This document shows, piece after piece, positions 53,491-64,000 of a DNA stretch of 64,000 nucleotides. The stretch's first letter is position 1, and each line of letters begins with the position of its first letter. Made by a program: the position numbers and the translations under genes. A model generated the notes under the pieces. That model saw only the letters and a program-made list of their open reading frames with translations. It ran no database searches and was not told the DNA's origin. The DNA is from Breviolum minutum Mf 1.05b.01. Taxonomy: Eukaryota > Sar > Dinophyceae > Suessiales > Symbiodiniaceae. The DNA lies in the NCBI GenBank assembly GCA_000507305.1, contig DF241125.1, positions 1 through 64,000 of the forward strand, given 5' to 3'.

Positions 53491-54035
53491 AAGTTATATA
53501 GCCCTCTTGAACTACCTTTGGTAGATAACACACTCCCTTCAAAACTAACAGCATCGTCCAGCGGTTCAATTAAAAAAGATAGACAAACATAATATGCATC
53601 TTCAGTAATCTTCCACCCCCCGGCGAGGTGCTTGCCCTTTCCATGGCATGTTTTCCCACCATTTCTAGTCACCTTTTCCGAAATGTGGAATTCTTTTGCC
53701 TAAATCATCAGGTCTTGGCAACGTCCCCCCGTTCTAGCAACAAAAGCTTTTTTGATGCAAACATCAGCGAAAATCACAAAGAAATCAAAGGATTTGGTTA
53801 AGGCAAAGTGTCACAAGAAGCTGGAACGTCAAGGATGCCAAAAAAAACATCAACCACCAAGAAGAAATCAAGTCCTATGGCGAAAGGTTTATTCTCAACA
53901 TGTTTGAGGTTGCATAGAAGAGATGGAAAAGACTTTGGCCAATGGAAAACTCTGCATTCTTCTCACCAACCATGAAATTTGATGGACATCCTTGGAAAAC
54001 TAAGTTTTTGGTCAGATCCGTTTTGTCGCTTCATC

Positions 54036-54036
54036 T

Positions 54037-54092
<56 letters not shown>

Positions 54093-54117
54093 ATCAACAA
54101 CAACAACCACCACCACC
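54036..54117. repeat. (CAA)n microsatellite
   Basis: A long run of caa triplets ending in caaccaccaccacc. Confidence 0.95.
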
Positions 54118-54122
54118 ATGAT

Positions 54123-54345
54123 TCACCGGTTCGTTTCCCGTAACCTCGGTGGATTTACAAAAACCAACCGCCGCAAAAGCGGCAAATCTTGCCTCCCAAA
54201 GTCCCAAAGCTTGACGCCACTGGCCAACCACTGCGGAAACCGCGGCGGAGTGGCGACGTACACTGGGCGGCAACCTCCGGAAGGCCGACAGGAGAAAAGG
54301 GGCGTCACGAAAAAACATGGGCCCCACCAACCTGTAGATGCAGAT
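54123..54345 (-). CDS. Candidate exon, possibly PPR-like
   Basis: A GC-rich island next to a CAA microsatellite. One minus frame contains RRHSAAVSAVVGQWRQALGL followed by WEARFAAFAAVGF, resembling the SACxxGxQWxxALxLxxxM helices of dinoflagellate pentatricopeptide-like proteins. The plus strand is also open here. Strand and family are tentative. Confidence 0.3.
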
Positions 54346-54357
54346 GATTTGTATATC

Positions 54358-54475
54358 TGGTGGAAATCCAAAAATAGGGGTGGGTAAAACCCCCAAAATG
54401 GATGGTTTATAGTGGAAAACCCTATTAAAATGGATGATTTGGGGGCACCATTATTTTTGGAAACACCCGGATTAT
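54358..54475. mobile_element. Hairpin-like element, family G
   Basis: Contains atccaaaaataggggtgg, aaaatggatggtttatag and cctattaaaatggatgattt; nearly the reverse complement of 63862-63966. Confidence 0.65.
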
Positions 54476-54892
54476 TTGTATACCCTGTGTTTGTTTTTGT
54501 TTCTCTTGGTGGGGGTAACGTTTACTAACTACAAAGTGACTTTGGGTCATCATCGGGTCTAATGAGGTCACACCCTTGGGGTCAATGGCGCCTTGCCATG
54601 GCACTCTGCAAAAGCAGTTGTAGTGAGCTACACCATCGTTGAGCCTGGGAAGAGTCGGTGAGTTTCTCCTCGTTTGCTGAGAAAAAAAGGAACAACTCCC
54701 CGGGGGGGAACGTCACGGTTTTTTTTTCACCATGTTTTGAAGCACGCACCTGTTTTTTTTGATTAAGAAATTAGGGGTCCTTAAATCATGAAGAATCACA
54801 AGTTAAAAACTTCTGTTTCCAAATGAAATATATCATATATATCTGAAACTCATTTCAAGACATCCATTTGGCTGACTATCCCTAACTTTGAG

Positions 54893-54996
54893 GGACCCAT
54901 CATTTCCAATGGAAAATCTTGCCGGTTCGGTTATAAGCTCCAATGTGGTCATCGAAAAACTGGGAAACTGCCAAGAAAACACCATGACTTTAATAC
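54893..54996 (+). CDS. Penultimate exon of a plus-strand gene
   Basis: The frame reads DPSFPMENLAGSVISSNVV, then IEKLGNCQENTMTLI, after an acceptor-like actttgag|g. It ends at 54996 where a family A element begins with GC (a GC donor, used in dinoflagellates). Phase matches the next exon (ATA C|TA GGA). No domain recognised. Confidence 0.5.
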
Positions 54997-55118
54997 GCTT
55001 GATGGTTCAGAAATCCGGTAAACTCACCAGTTGAGGTTGGTATAGTTTATTAAACCGTTATTTACAGGGTTTTGGGATACATCCCAGGTGGTTTGCCAGA
55101 TTTCTGAACCATCAACAG
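54997..55118 (+). mobile_element. Hairpin element family A acting as a 122-bp GC-AG intron
   Basis: Arms cttgatggttcagaaat and atttctgaaccatcaacag. The first two bases of the left arm copy are GC and the last two of the right arm are AG. TA flanks both sides (aaTAC and TAgga), so splicing would leave an extra CTA codon and keep frame. Confidence 0.6.
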
Positions 55119-55402
55119 TAGGAAATCCATCAAAACGGTTGGGGCATTGTGAATGGAAATCCATCAGTCTTTTCGATGATGCAGAAATTGAAAAAATCGT
55201 TGCTCGGTTTGGTTTTTTTGCCCGATGTCTTCAACAATCCTTATGCCAGGGCACCACTCTACCAAACACCGTCAGCATGGTGTTGGTCACCACCGGACCT
55301 CCAAAAGTTTTTAGGGACCCTGCTGGGATGGGGACACATCCCAGTGAACGAGCCAAACAGAAGACGTTTTCCCCGCTTGCGTTTAAAAAGAACTACCTAT
55401 AG
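55119..55402 (+). CDS. Terminal exon of plus-strand gene, unrecognised
   Basis: Begins directly after the family A element and reads GNPSKRLGHCEWKSISLFDD, AEIEKIVARFGFF, then LPNTVSMVLVTTGPPKVF to a stop at 55400. From about 55210 a second plus frame is also strongly protein-like (LPDVFNNPYARAPLYQ, FLGTLLGWGHIPVNEPN), so an indel in the T7 run near 55212 is possible. Confidence 0.5.
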
Positions 55403-55439
55403 CACCCGGAGAACTCCAGAAGTTTTGTAGTTTTAATTT

Positions 55440-57800
55440 TGGTGTTTTTTGAGAGTATGTGTAAGGATGCGTGTATATATATATATACGTATAAATTAAG
55501 TATGAAATTATATCTAAATCTACTCAAAAATTGGGATATGGTGTGTATTTCTTGATAAGGGACGGGTTGTCATATCCCTACCTTTCACACGAAGTTCACC
55601 ATCGGAATGATTGAAAACCCAAGTTAAACTATCCATAATACGTTGGTAGACAAACTCCGGGGAACCAATGTAACAAGATAAATTTCCCGCAAACCAAGCA
55701 AGGTTGACAAGACATCCAACTGGTGGCCATTCTGACGCTCTCCACTAACGGTCATACATTTGGAAATGGCTAAATTCGTCGTTCATGCACTATAGTTTGT
55801 GCAATTTCAACGTTTCAGACAGCTTAAGCATTGCTTAAGCTATCTATCACTGGTTCGATCACAAACTCACTTTTCTCGGATTCATCCACTGCCAGCGATG
55901 GCAATGGTGAAGATTCATCTGTGACAAAGGAAGAAAACTAAAAATGGAGAGGTGATCTTGACCGGCATGGTGGCTATGCAATATTTCCATGGCCTCTATC
56001 CATCTCATGTAGCTGAAGAGCCATCGGCCATTCCTCCTCCTAACGAAACCGCTCCAATTTTTGGCACAAAAACACGAAAAAAAACAGGGTTTGCTAGATG
56101 AATGTCCAATTCATGTCAACATCATGTGCAACGATATGGTTGACTACCAAAATAAGGCGAACGCTCGTTATATACTTTGGTTATCGTTGGTTCATTAAAT
56201 TTAAAAAACACGTCATCTATTTGGCTGAATGGCTCATAGTTCACCCAACCTGGGTGTCAATGAAATCCCCCACATCAGGTGTCAATAGAATTCAGCCAAA
56301 TAAATGTCCCCTCTTTTTGAACAGCCATTGAAAAAAAAATGTGTAAAACCCCATCATCTTCAGCTCCTGGATTTATCTGTAAAGCGGCTAACTGCTTCCC
56401 TTGTTGGCATAAAAGTAAGGAGCGCAATCTGTTTCAACTCATCTCAGATTGCATGATTGGGAGTATCTGTCTCAACACTTTCTGAAAACCTCATCTATCC
56501 CTTGACGTCAAAAAAATCACCCAAGCACCCATTTTTTCCAGCAAAATCTCTAAAAAAAGATTTTTGATGTCTTATGGGTTTGGTGCTTTATATCTTCCTA
56601 AACCTCGAATGTGCTACCTTCCCAGACTTGAGACCAAGCATATGCCCCATTTGAGTCATGACGTCCGGGAGTATTGTTGGGTTTTTCATTTCGAATCCAC
56701 TGCTGGTTGATTTCCACAGATCTGCAGAAATCCCCGCTTTACCCAATAGGAAAGGCATCTACAAATGGTGGATAATCACCAACCTCACCCTCAAAAGATG
56801 CTGAAATAACTGGGCGAACATTCCCTCAACGTCAAGATGAATGAATAAATCAACCCTCCCCTATTAGACCTTCACAAGTTCGTTGTACCATTTCGACCCT
56901 TGATAGTGGCATTATTACCTTCAAATTTATTCGTTGCGAGATTCGGTTCTGAAAAACTCGAACAGTTGAACTCGTTGAAATCTTAGGAGATCGGCGGTCA
57001 TATTCCCATCCATCCCATATCATATTCCCCATCCAATTTCATGGCTGGAAAGACTGATAGGATGTTTTCCAAAAGACCCATCGTTGTTGTTTCCGGGGTA
57101 AATATTCCAACTTCCACCTGAAAAGAAGTGATGCAGCTGCTAGCTGTAAAGCTATCCATCAAGAGCCTCCAGTTCCGGTGGTGGATCCATGATGGGATGA
57201 TGCTGTTTTGGAAGCAAAATAGAAATTGGGTTCACCTGTCAAGTAACAATCACCCGCAGCAGGATTATGATAACATTTTTAGGGGAGCCCGAAACTAAAA
57301 CATTTATTTGCCACTGGAAATCCTGGGGGGGTAGATCCACAACAATGGGCCCAAATGCGGCTGTTCCTTGACTGTTTGCCTTTTAAAAACACAGTCGTAT
57401 TTAAATGTCTTTCATCTTTCGAGTTGAGATTCATCTTCACGTCCCTCTGAGTGACTGTGCAGAAAATGACATATGACATATGGTAACTTCGAACATTTAG
57501 TTACAACTTCAATCTTTTTTAGAACATGAAAATAAAAATTGTATCATTTTCCGGCGAGTCGTGGAAACTCCGGCGCATCAAATATAATTCCCCCCAGCTT
57601 CGCTGAGTTCAACATTGGTTGGTCGGTGTCAACTCTTTACCGGAAAGGACAGGATTTGAGGGCTCAAATGAACTCCCCTGCTTTTAAAAGTGGGCAAAAC
57701 CTGCGGGAAAAAACATCATTTTGAAAGGAAAACTCTTGAATTCCTCGTTTCCCTTAGATAATCTTTATATATCTGAATCTAATAGCTTTATTCAACGCAA
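55440..57800. other. Mostly non-coding stretch with weak coding signals
   Basis: A plus frame at 57545-57724 is protein-like (SRGNSGASNIIPPSFAEFN, TLYRKGQDLRAQMNSPAF) and ends in a stop, but has no family and no clear acceptor. AT dinucleotide tract near 55482. Confidence 0.35.
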
Positions 57801-57814
57801 AAGTTAATATTAAC

Positions 57815-57932
57815 ATACTGTTGATGGTTCAGAACTCTGGCGTTCACCAGTTGAGGTTGGTAGTTTATTGCATTATTTACAGGGTTTGGGGATACATTCC
57901 AGGTGGTTGTTTGGGATTTCTGAACCATCAAC
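57815..57932. mobile_element. Hairpin element, family A
   Basis: Left tactgttgatggttcagaac, right gatttctgaaccatcaaca; interior caccagttgaggttggta and ttacagggtttggggata. Confidence 0.8.
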
Positions 57933-58145
57933 AAGAATGTCATTTAACCAACCCACAAAGACCACAATCCTTAAAACCACCAACCCTTCCATTGGCTCGC
58001 CCGGCCTTCGATGAGACATCACCTCGTTGAATGTTTCCAAGTCTCAAAAAAACAAATGGTGGGAATTTCAAATCAACCACCCGTCAATCCGTCAATCTAT
58101 CATTTTATTCGCTATCCTATTGTTGTCCTCATTGTCATTGTCATC

Positions 58146-58152
58146 GTCATCG

Positions 58153-58231
<79 letters not shown>

Positions 58232-58254
58232 GATGGTCATCGTCATCGTCATCG

Positions 58255-58318
<64 letters not shown>

Positions 58319-58341
58319 GATGGTCATCGTCATCGTCATCG

Positions 58342-58379
<38 letters not shown>

Positions 58380-58425
58380 GTCATCGTCATCGTCATCGTC
58401 ATCATCGTCATCGTCATCGTCATCG

Positions 58426-58457
<32 letters not shown>

Positions 58458-58462
58458 ATCTC
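58146..58462. repeat. Long (ATC/GTC)n microsatellite
   Basis: About 315 bp of tca/tcg triplets with two larger duplicated blocks around catgatggtcatcgtcatcg (near 58227 and 58316). Confidence 0.97.
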
Positions 58463-58794
58463 ATGTCAGAGATAGTGATACTTATGTTTTCTTTTCAAAA
58501 CTCCTCCCAAAATGCAAGAAATCCTGTCAATTACGTCGGCATGGTGCTCTGCCAACCCTTGTCAGGTTCCCCTCCTGTCAATTGTCATCTTCCAACTTCC
58601 AAGCCGCTCTTTTGAGAATGCCATTTGACAATAGAACGTCATTTACACAATATTTACACTAAGATGAGGTCACCAACAGCCTTTGATTTTTTTGCTAGTG
58701 CTATCTTAGCTACCTAACTTTCCAAGGATGAACAATTCCTAGCCACCCCAAAACCATTTGACTGCCAACCATCAAAAACCCAACCAGTTTTTGG

Positions 58795-58974
58795 TCAACG
58801 CATCCCCCAACAATGCGTAGCCTCAAACAGCTGGCAGGTCAAGGACCAACGTTTCGCTGTTGCTACAGCACCTATTGGGATCACAAGTAAGCGAGCTGAG
58901 AAGCTGCGCCGTCCCATCCCTTTTGGTTGTGCTCGTCTGTGTGCGTGTTTTTTTGGGGGGGAATTTTTGGAGTC
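58795..58974 (-). CDS. Terminal exon of minus-strand gene, unrecognised
   Basis: Starts after the AG at 58976-58975 and stays in frame with the upstream exon for 59 codons to a TGA at 58797. It reads KGMGRRSFSARLLVIPIGAV and TAKRWSLTCQLFEATHC. A second frame is also protein-like here, so the assignment depends on the intron placement. Confidence 0.4.
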   Translation of the reverse strand, partial: DSKNSPPKKHAHRRAQPKGMGRRSFSARLLVIPIGAVATAKRWSLTCQLFEATHCWGMR

Positions 58975-59075
58975 CTACTCCGGCGTTCACCAGTTGAGGT
59001 TGGTAGTGATTTTCCATTATTCACAGGGTTTTTTGACCATCCTTGGTGGTTGTTTGGGATTTCTGAACCATCAAC
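58975..59075 (-). mobile_element. Hairpin element family A acting as a 101-bp GT-AG intron
   Basis: On the minus strand it begins GTTGATGGTTCAGAAATCCC and ends near GGTGAACGCCGGAGTAG. The left arm is intact while the 3' arm has decayed, yet an AG remains. Interior is the standard A sequence. Confidence 0.5.
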
Positions 59076-59240
59076 AGTATGTGTCGTAAAATACATTGGG
59101 CTGTTCCCCCCACACAGGATTCCAGTAACAAATGAAGGTTTAGTTTGGGATGCTGGGATTCCCGAGCCGATCCTGGTGGTGACGATTACATCCTGGGTGG
59201 GGGGTGAACCCAATAAATACATCCCTTCTGGATCATTGTT
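59076..59240 (-). CDS. Upstream exon of minus-strand gene
   Basis: The frame reads DPEGMYLLGSPPTQDVIVTT, then RIGSGIPASQTKPSFVTGI and GGNSPMYFTTHT, ending on a codon boundary at a T|GTTGATGG donor. The 5' border is uncertain. The plus strand is also open over this stretch, but the minus composition is better. Family unknown. Confidence 0.45.
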
Positions 59241-59326
59241 AGTATAGTTTGTTGCTCTTAGTTTATAGCTGCTAATAAGTATCACTGTGACTGTATCCTA
59301 TCAGTAGATTTGTATCTAGTCAGTCA

Positions 59327-59472
59327 GTAGTAGTAGTAGTAGTAGTAGCAGTAGTAGTAGTAGCAGTAGCAGTAGCAGTAGCAGTAGTAGGAGTGGGAGT
59401 GGGAGTGGGAGTAGGAGTAGGAGTAGGAGTAGGAGGAGGAGCAGGAGCAGCAGCAACAGCAGCAGCAGTAGT
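59327..59472. repeat. GTA/GCA/GGAGTG microsatellite
   Basis: Runs of gta, gca and gggagt units in succession. Confidence 0.95.
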
Positions 59473-59723
59473 CATTTTGTGTCCAGCAATAAAAGCCGAC
59501 TCCAAAATGGGGTGTGTCTCAAAATTTGAAGCACTACTCTTTGGACAATTTCCTACCATACAATCTCGCCAGCGGATTTTGAGGAGCCACCACCTTCCCC
59601 CCTTGTGCATCTTCATCCCAAGCGGCTAAGAATCGAATTGAAGCCTGAGAACTGGCAGTGATGGTCCAAAACAATTCATGACACGTCCGGGTAAATTATG
59701 TTTGGAGAAATTTGGAATATATA

Positions 59724-59790
59724 CTGGGTAGTTTCAACTTTCAACCCATCTGAAACAAAATTAGTCAAATCAGTTGAGAACAACTTGTAT
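59724..59790. mobile_element. Hairpin element, family B, partial
   Basis: Contains tttcaacccatctgaaac and attagtcaaatcagttgag, matching B interiors; no right terminal repeat. Confidence 0.4.
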
Positions 59791-60199
59791 CCAAATAGAA
59801 GTATAAAAGAAAAAAACATGCTCGGAGTTTTGCAAAAAACCAGGGTTAATGGTTCAAATTGACCAGTAATTGAACAAAATTTACAATCAACCAGTGATTC
59901 AAATGGCGGCTGACAACTGGTTTTCGCATACTTCACAAACTTGAAAGTGGAAGTTCCAAGCGAGACAGACACCGTTGGGTTGGTTTCAACAACCCTCGGG
60001 AATTTCAGCAATTTGCACGTTAAAAGATTGTAAAGGCCCACCATCTGTAGATGAGTTTGTTTGTCCCTTGGAGATGGCAAAATTTTGTTCATTGGAGATG
60101 GCCTGCGGCCTCAAAACTCAAACCTCAATGGACCCCCCTGAAACCCTGAGGCCTTGGATACAAGCACCCCTTTTTTATAACCCCCAAAAAATAGAAGGT

Positions 60200-60328
60200 A
60201 TATCTCACCCCTGAAAACTCACATAGCCGAAAAAAAACCTAAAAAAGGGATTGAACTTCAGTAGGAAATACATCTTCCAAGCGTTGATTTTCAGGGGCTT
60301 GTTGTAGTTTTGCAGGGGGAAATTATAC
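60200..60328. mobile_element. Hairpin element, family C variant
   Basis: Left tatctcacccctgaaaac, right gattttcaggggcttgttgt; similar in layout to 45905. Confidence 0.55.
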
Positions 60329-60425
60329 ATCTCCATATCACCCGAAACTTCAATTATCATCAGGGAGATTTGAAAGTGACACCCGACGGTCGGATTTTCA
60401 CGGCGAGGTTGGAACCTACAACAAA
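60329..60425 (-). CDS. Candidate short exon between two hairpin elements
   Basis: Minus frame RFQPRRENPTVGCHFQISL then MIIEVSGDMEMYNF, following a ttgttgtag|g acceptor. It lies between family B (60457) and family C (60200) copies. No family recognised. Confidence 0.35.
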
Positions 60426-60456
60426 TCACCCATGAAAAAGAAAGGAAAATGATCTC

Positions 60457-60552
60457 TAGTTGGTGGTTTCAACCCATTTGAAAAATATTAGTCAAATTGG
60501 ATCATCTCCCCAGGCAGGGATGAAAAAAAAATATTTGAAACGACCACCTAGA
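60457..60552. mobile_element. Hairpin element, family B
   Basis: Ends ctagttggtggtttcaaccc and tttgaaacgaccacctag, TA inside both ctag edges; interior tcaaattggatcatctcccc. Confidence 0.8.
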
Positions 60553-60554
60553 AC

Positions 60555-62400
60555 CAAACCTCTAGGGAATGAAATGTGGACCCGCCCTTCATCTGAAAGG
60601 GTTTTTTACACCTTTAGTCACGGGTTTTTTCACCGACAATAGCGACTCCAGGACCAGGCGTTGCGCCAAGTGACACACGGTGTTGGGTGGTGTGACCATT
60701 TGACCTCGACGAGCAGAAAAAAAAAATCCCATGGAAGTTCTCCTAGAAAGACAGAAATGGGGAGGTCATCTTCATTTTTTCATAGTTGAGGCATATAAGT
60801 AGCTGTTGTAATGTCTAACAAAGTTGAAAATCAATAAAAATTGGAAGAATGACGAAGGAGATATCAATTATAAGGTTTACAATCGCTTGCAACTTGTGGG
60901 ATTTGTGTTGATTTGATAAGCTTTACATTTGGATTTTCTTATCAAGTACAGCAGACATGACTGCAGCACCACTTGAAATGTTGACACCCTAATAGGAACC
61001 TATCAAGACAGCCATACTTGAATGTTAGGACCACAAGATCTGACATCTGACAACGTTGCCAAGTGGCGCAAGACAACGAAGGTCAATTGCCAATGTTCTT
61101 TGCAACCAGTGAAGATGTTGGTGAAACCTCATGACGGCAAGGCGGGAACTGGACATGGATACCCGACATGGATAGCCATATTTGAAAGGAGATACATTTT
61201 TTAAAAACAATCATGTTTGGTATCTATGTTAGATTTCGGGGCGGTAAGCAAAACAAGGGGATGAGTTTGGCAGTTGTCTAGCATGCACTGTGACAGCATC
61301 CACGGGCCTTACTGGGCCAATTGCCAAGGCAAAAAATTCCACCAATTCACCGGGTTCCCTGGAAACTTGTGACTAGGAGTTGAAAGATGGAAACCACATC
61401 TTTGGGAGTGTTGCTTCAATATTGTACAAGGACCCAAATGCAAGTTTCACCTGATCATATCCCTCAAGATTCTGCTAGTGACATTCTCATTCTTATCAGC
61501 GTCACTAGCTATCATAGGACAGCTGGACAACGATTTCATACAACATCTATCTTTCTCCATCTCTTGGAGTATACTACCCAGTATTCCACCAGAAGGTTTT
61601 GTAAGAATTTATGTTGCTTTATCGTGATATTTCGTAATTATCCCGATAAGGCAAGCAGGGATGGAACCCCTTAAGTTTCAACATCTTGAAATAATCCTTC
61701 TTCCAGCCAACTATCAATTAGTTTACTGAAGTGTATCATCTTATGTAACCAACAAGTCAAGTTGATGACTCACAAAAATCACTTCTCCCAAGAATTCCAA
61801 GTCATCCCCCTCATCTCGAAAAAAATCCCCAGGGCGTCGAGACTATATTCATCAACCGCGAGCTCTTTGGCACGCATCCGACCTGCCGGAAGCGGCGCAG
61901 GTAAAATCCGATGATTCAAACTGCAGCAGCTTTACCAACCGCTGGTTTTGACAAAAATTTTCTTCGGTTGATGTTGGTGTGTGTTTTTTTGCTGTAGATC
62001 AGGATTTTTCTAATTGAAACTGACTCCCAAACAAAAAAACGACTCTGAGTTTTGTCATTGCACAATTGATGGAAACTGGGTGCATTCCCAGTTTCCACCT
62101 CACCAAACCTTTTAAGCTAAGCTTAAATAGCTCTACTATCCATGGTGGATATCTACCCATAAAACACCCTCCATATTTGGTGGTCTTAAAGTGCATAGCC
62201 AGCTGAAATACTACTATTCATATCACCTGCACCAGTTGATATGGAGGAAAAAAATCATCAATTTAACGGAAGTTCTTTTCAGAGATCTTAATTGGTTGGG
62301 ATTTCTAAACCATCAACAATATCAATATGAGCATCCTAACCTGCCCCCCCAGCTTCATAACGTGAAGGAACAATGAGAGTTAAGATTACCATGATTTGAT
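60555..62400. other. Mostly non-coding stretch
   Basis: A plus frame at 61022-61204 (LTSDNVAKWRKTTKVNCQC) and another at 61387-61674 are protein-like but unrecognised. Fragments of family C (61205-61246, right half) and family A (62298-62320, right end only) are present. Confidence 0.3.
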
Positions 62401-62439
62401 AGACCAAATCTCCGAAATATAGCAGATTGACAATCCAAT

Positions 62440-62676
62440 CAAATAAGGCGCCTTACACTTCCTTCCATAATCATGGAAGTCAAAAATGGGTCCCTCCCAA
62501 TAGTTGCCTTTCAAATATGGCCATTTTCCACTGAACCATAAATAATGGGAGAAAGAGTAATTCCCTGATTGGGTTCCCAAAGTATCCTTACAATTTGCCA
62601 CTAAAAGATTCTCCATCCCTGCCGCGCTGCCGGATGCCACGCCAAGGAGCCCAAAAGGTTGAGGGCAGAGTTCCAT
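62440..62676 (-). CDS. Candidate exon, unrecognised
   Basis: Minus frame with GMENLLVANCKDTLGTQSGN, then FSGKWPYLKGNYWEGPIFDF. The composition, rich in Gly, Trp, Tyr and Asn, is protein-like and the 5' end is GC-richer. No splice border or domain is certain. Confidence 0.3.
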
Positions 62677-62732
62677 CGATCGCCAATGGCCTCATCTGAT
62701 ATTCAAATGGTGAGATATGGGTGTTTCCTTAA

Positions 62733-62835
62733 AGGGTGGTACCCCCAATCTCCACCCCAAAATGATCATTTTTAGTAGGAAATGATCATGGTTGTTGGGG
62801 AAACCCACCATTTTAGGAAAACCCCCATTTTTGTT
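62733..62835. mobile_element. Hairpin-like element, family G
   Basis: Contains accccaaaatgatcattttt, aatgatcatgg and aaacccaccattttagg; related blocks occur near 63190-63300. Confidence 0.5.
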
Positions 62836-63439
62836 AATGTTTGGATTTTTGTTGTGTGAAATTACAATCAAATGGAAAATCAGATTTGATGGGCCCCAAA
62901 ATTCAAACTAAATCCTTCACCCAAAATGGGTGAATCTTCAGATACTGAAAGCCTGGCTGAGGGGCCCAGGGCCCAAGGGGCTGTAGACCCGAAGATAATC
63001 TTATTGAAAAATCTTACAATGGACTGCTAAAGATTCAAAGTTTTTTTCCTATTTGATCCTATTACTGTAGAAATCTTAGGGGATTTTGAGATTTTTGGGT
63101 CCCTAAATTCACAACATAGCGGTTGTCAACCACACTCATCGAAGGGCCCCATATCCAAAACTTAAATCACCAAGCATTTCAGGTACCCAAAATGGAGGTC
63201 CTCACTTATGTAGGCGGCAGCTGTACGGCTTATGTAAGGGAGTTTCCCCACCCCCCAAAAATAGCAATATAATAAGGTTCAGGAAACCCCTCCATTTTGC
63301 GGGTACCTACAAACATGTTTAGTGATTAAAGGCTTCCGACCTTCAAGGCTGTGTTGTAGTGAAGTAAGTTTGCTTCCAACCTGGCCAAAGTGGTGAGCAT
63401 CGTTGGTTGGTATGATGATATTTCTTGGGTGGAAGATGA

Positions 63440-63563
63440 TACGGTTGATGGTTCAGAAATCCTGGGAACAACCACCTGGGATGTATCCCAAAACCCGGTA
63501 AATACAGGGATAAACTATCAACCTCAACTGGTGAACGCCGTATTTCTGAACCATCAACAGTAG
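63440..63563. mobile_element. Hairpin element, family A
   Basis: Ends cggttgatggttcagaaat and atttctgaaccatcaacagt; interior ccacctgggatgtatccc and aacctcaactggtgaacgcc. Arms nearly perfect. Confidence 0.85.
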
Positions 63564-63861
63564 TATGCGTGGTGGTCTTTTTTGAGTTTTTCTTAGATGG
63601 TATTCGTTGGGTATACACAGTATCTTTTTTGATACTATTTTTTGGGTATATGTGATGGCTTTTGGTGGGTGTATTTGTTGAGTGTATTAGCTGTACCGGT
63701 ATGAAACATAATGCAATCCAGTGGTGAAGAGTGAAGATGGATAAGAAACCCTTGCAAGCATGAACAGATTGCTACTGGTTGTCGAGACCTTCAAGGAATT
63801 TACTAACCATAGGGTAAGTGTTTCACTGCTATCAGTTGCTACATGTGGATCACCAAATGGA

Positions 63862-63966
63862 TGTTTCTGAAAATGGTGATACCCTCAAATCAGCCATTTT
63901 AATAGGGTGTTCCATTATAAACCATCCATTTTGAGGTACCCCTATTTTTGGATTTCCACCCAAATG
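63862..63966. mobile_element. Hairpin-like element, family G
   Basis: Contains gccattttaatagggtg, ataaaccatccattttgag and cccctatttttggatttcc, the reverse complement of the copy at 54358. Confidence 0.65.
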
Positions 63967-64000
63967 GTAAGGTGGTCATGATGTGGGGCTTGCAGAGTTC

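Noticed and set aside
55853-55870. tRNA T-arm-like ggttcgatc
   Set aside because: No matching acceptor stem, D-arm or anticodon arm was found around it.
58011-58615. His/Arg-, Ile- and Met-rich frames
   Set aside because: All are translations of the ATC/GTC microsatellite.

Overview
The window looks like nuclear DNA of a dinoflagellate. Three things point there. First, a long open frame at the left edge and a complete retroelement have proteins that resemble, from memory and unchecked, lineage-specific sequences of Suessiales/Symbiodiniaceae-type dinoflagellates. Second, the rest is low-density DNA with short candidate exons on both strands. Third, that DNA is packed with 75-130 bp hairpin repeats, at least four of which coincide with plausible introns using GT or GC donors. 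No bacterial features, rRNA, convincing tRNA or spliced-leader gene was seen.

Layout. 1-4760 (-): one open frame of at least 1586 codons running off the left edge, with a signal-peptide-like start and a module repeated three times; probably the N-terminal part of a retrotransposon polyprotein or other giant lineage-specific protein. 4761-7371: no gene seen. 7372-13598 (-): a complete 6.2 kb tyrosine-recombinase (YR) retrotransposon with split direct repeats A1-ORFs-B1-A2-B2 (74 and 129 bp, copies identical). Its cistrons in order are a small membrane protein, a gag-like protein, a 121-aa protein, reverse transcriptase-RNase H, a tyrosine recombinase and a DNA methyltransferase. They overlap or abut in changing frames. 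The recombinase gene lies wholly inside an alternative frame that stays open from the RT to the methyltransferase.

13599-64000: AT-richer, mostly non-coding DNA with at least seven families of short terminal-inverted-repeat elements (MITE-like, usually flanked by TA), trinucleotide microsatellites, a short satellite interrupted by an assembly gap (23287-23797), and scattered candidate exons. The best-supported gene pieces are a minus-strand Thr/Pro-rich protein (21761-22574), a minus-strand gene at 34956-35813, a plus-strand terminal pair at 54893-55402 and a minus-strand terminal pair at 58795-59240. In each of these four a hairpin element sits as an intron between exons, and the reading frame continues after removal. 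This suggests that some of these elements are introners.

Functional picture: the YR element appears structurally intact and recently inserted. Its products would package RNA, make DNA, cut and join a circular intermediate at a 6-bp core, and possibly methylate DNA. The surrounding short elements appear to be a separate, non-autonomous population that can be tolerated in genes because splicing removes them. All family assignments rest on reading motifs by eye; no database search was possible.
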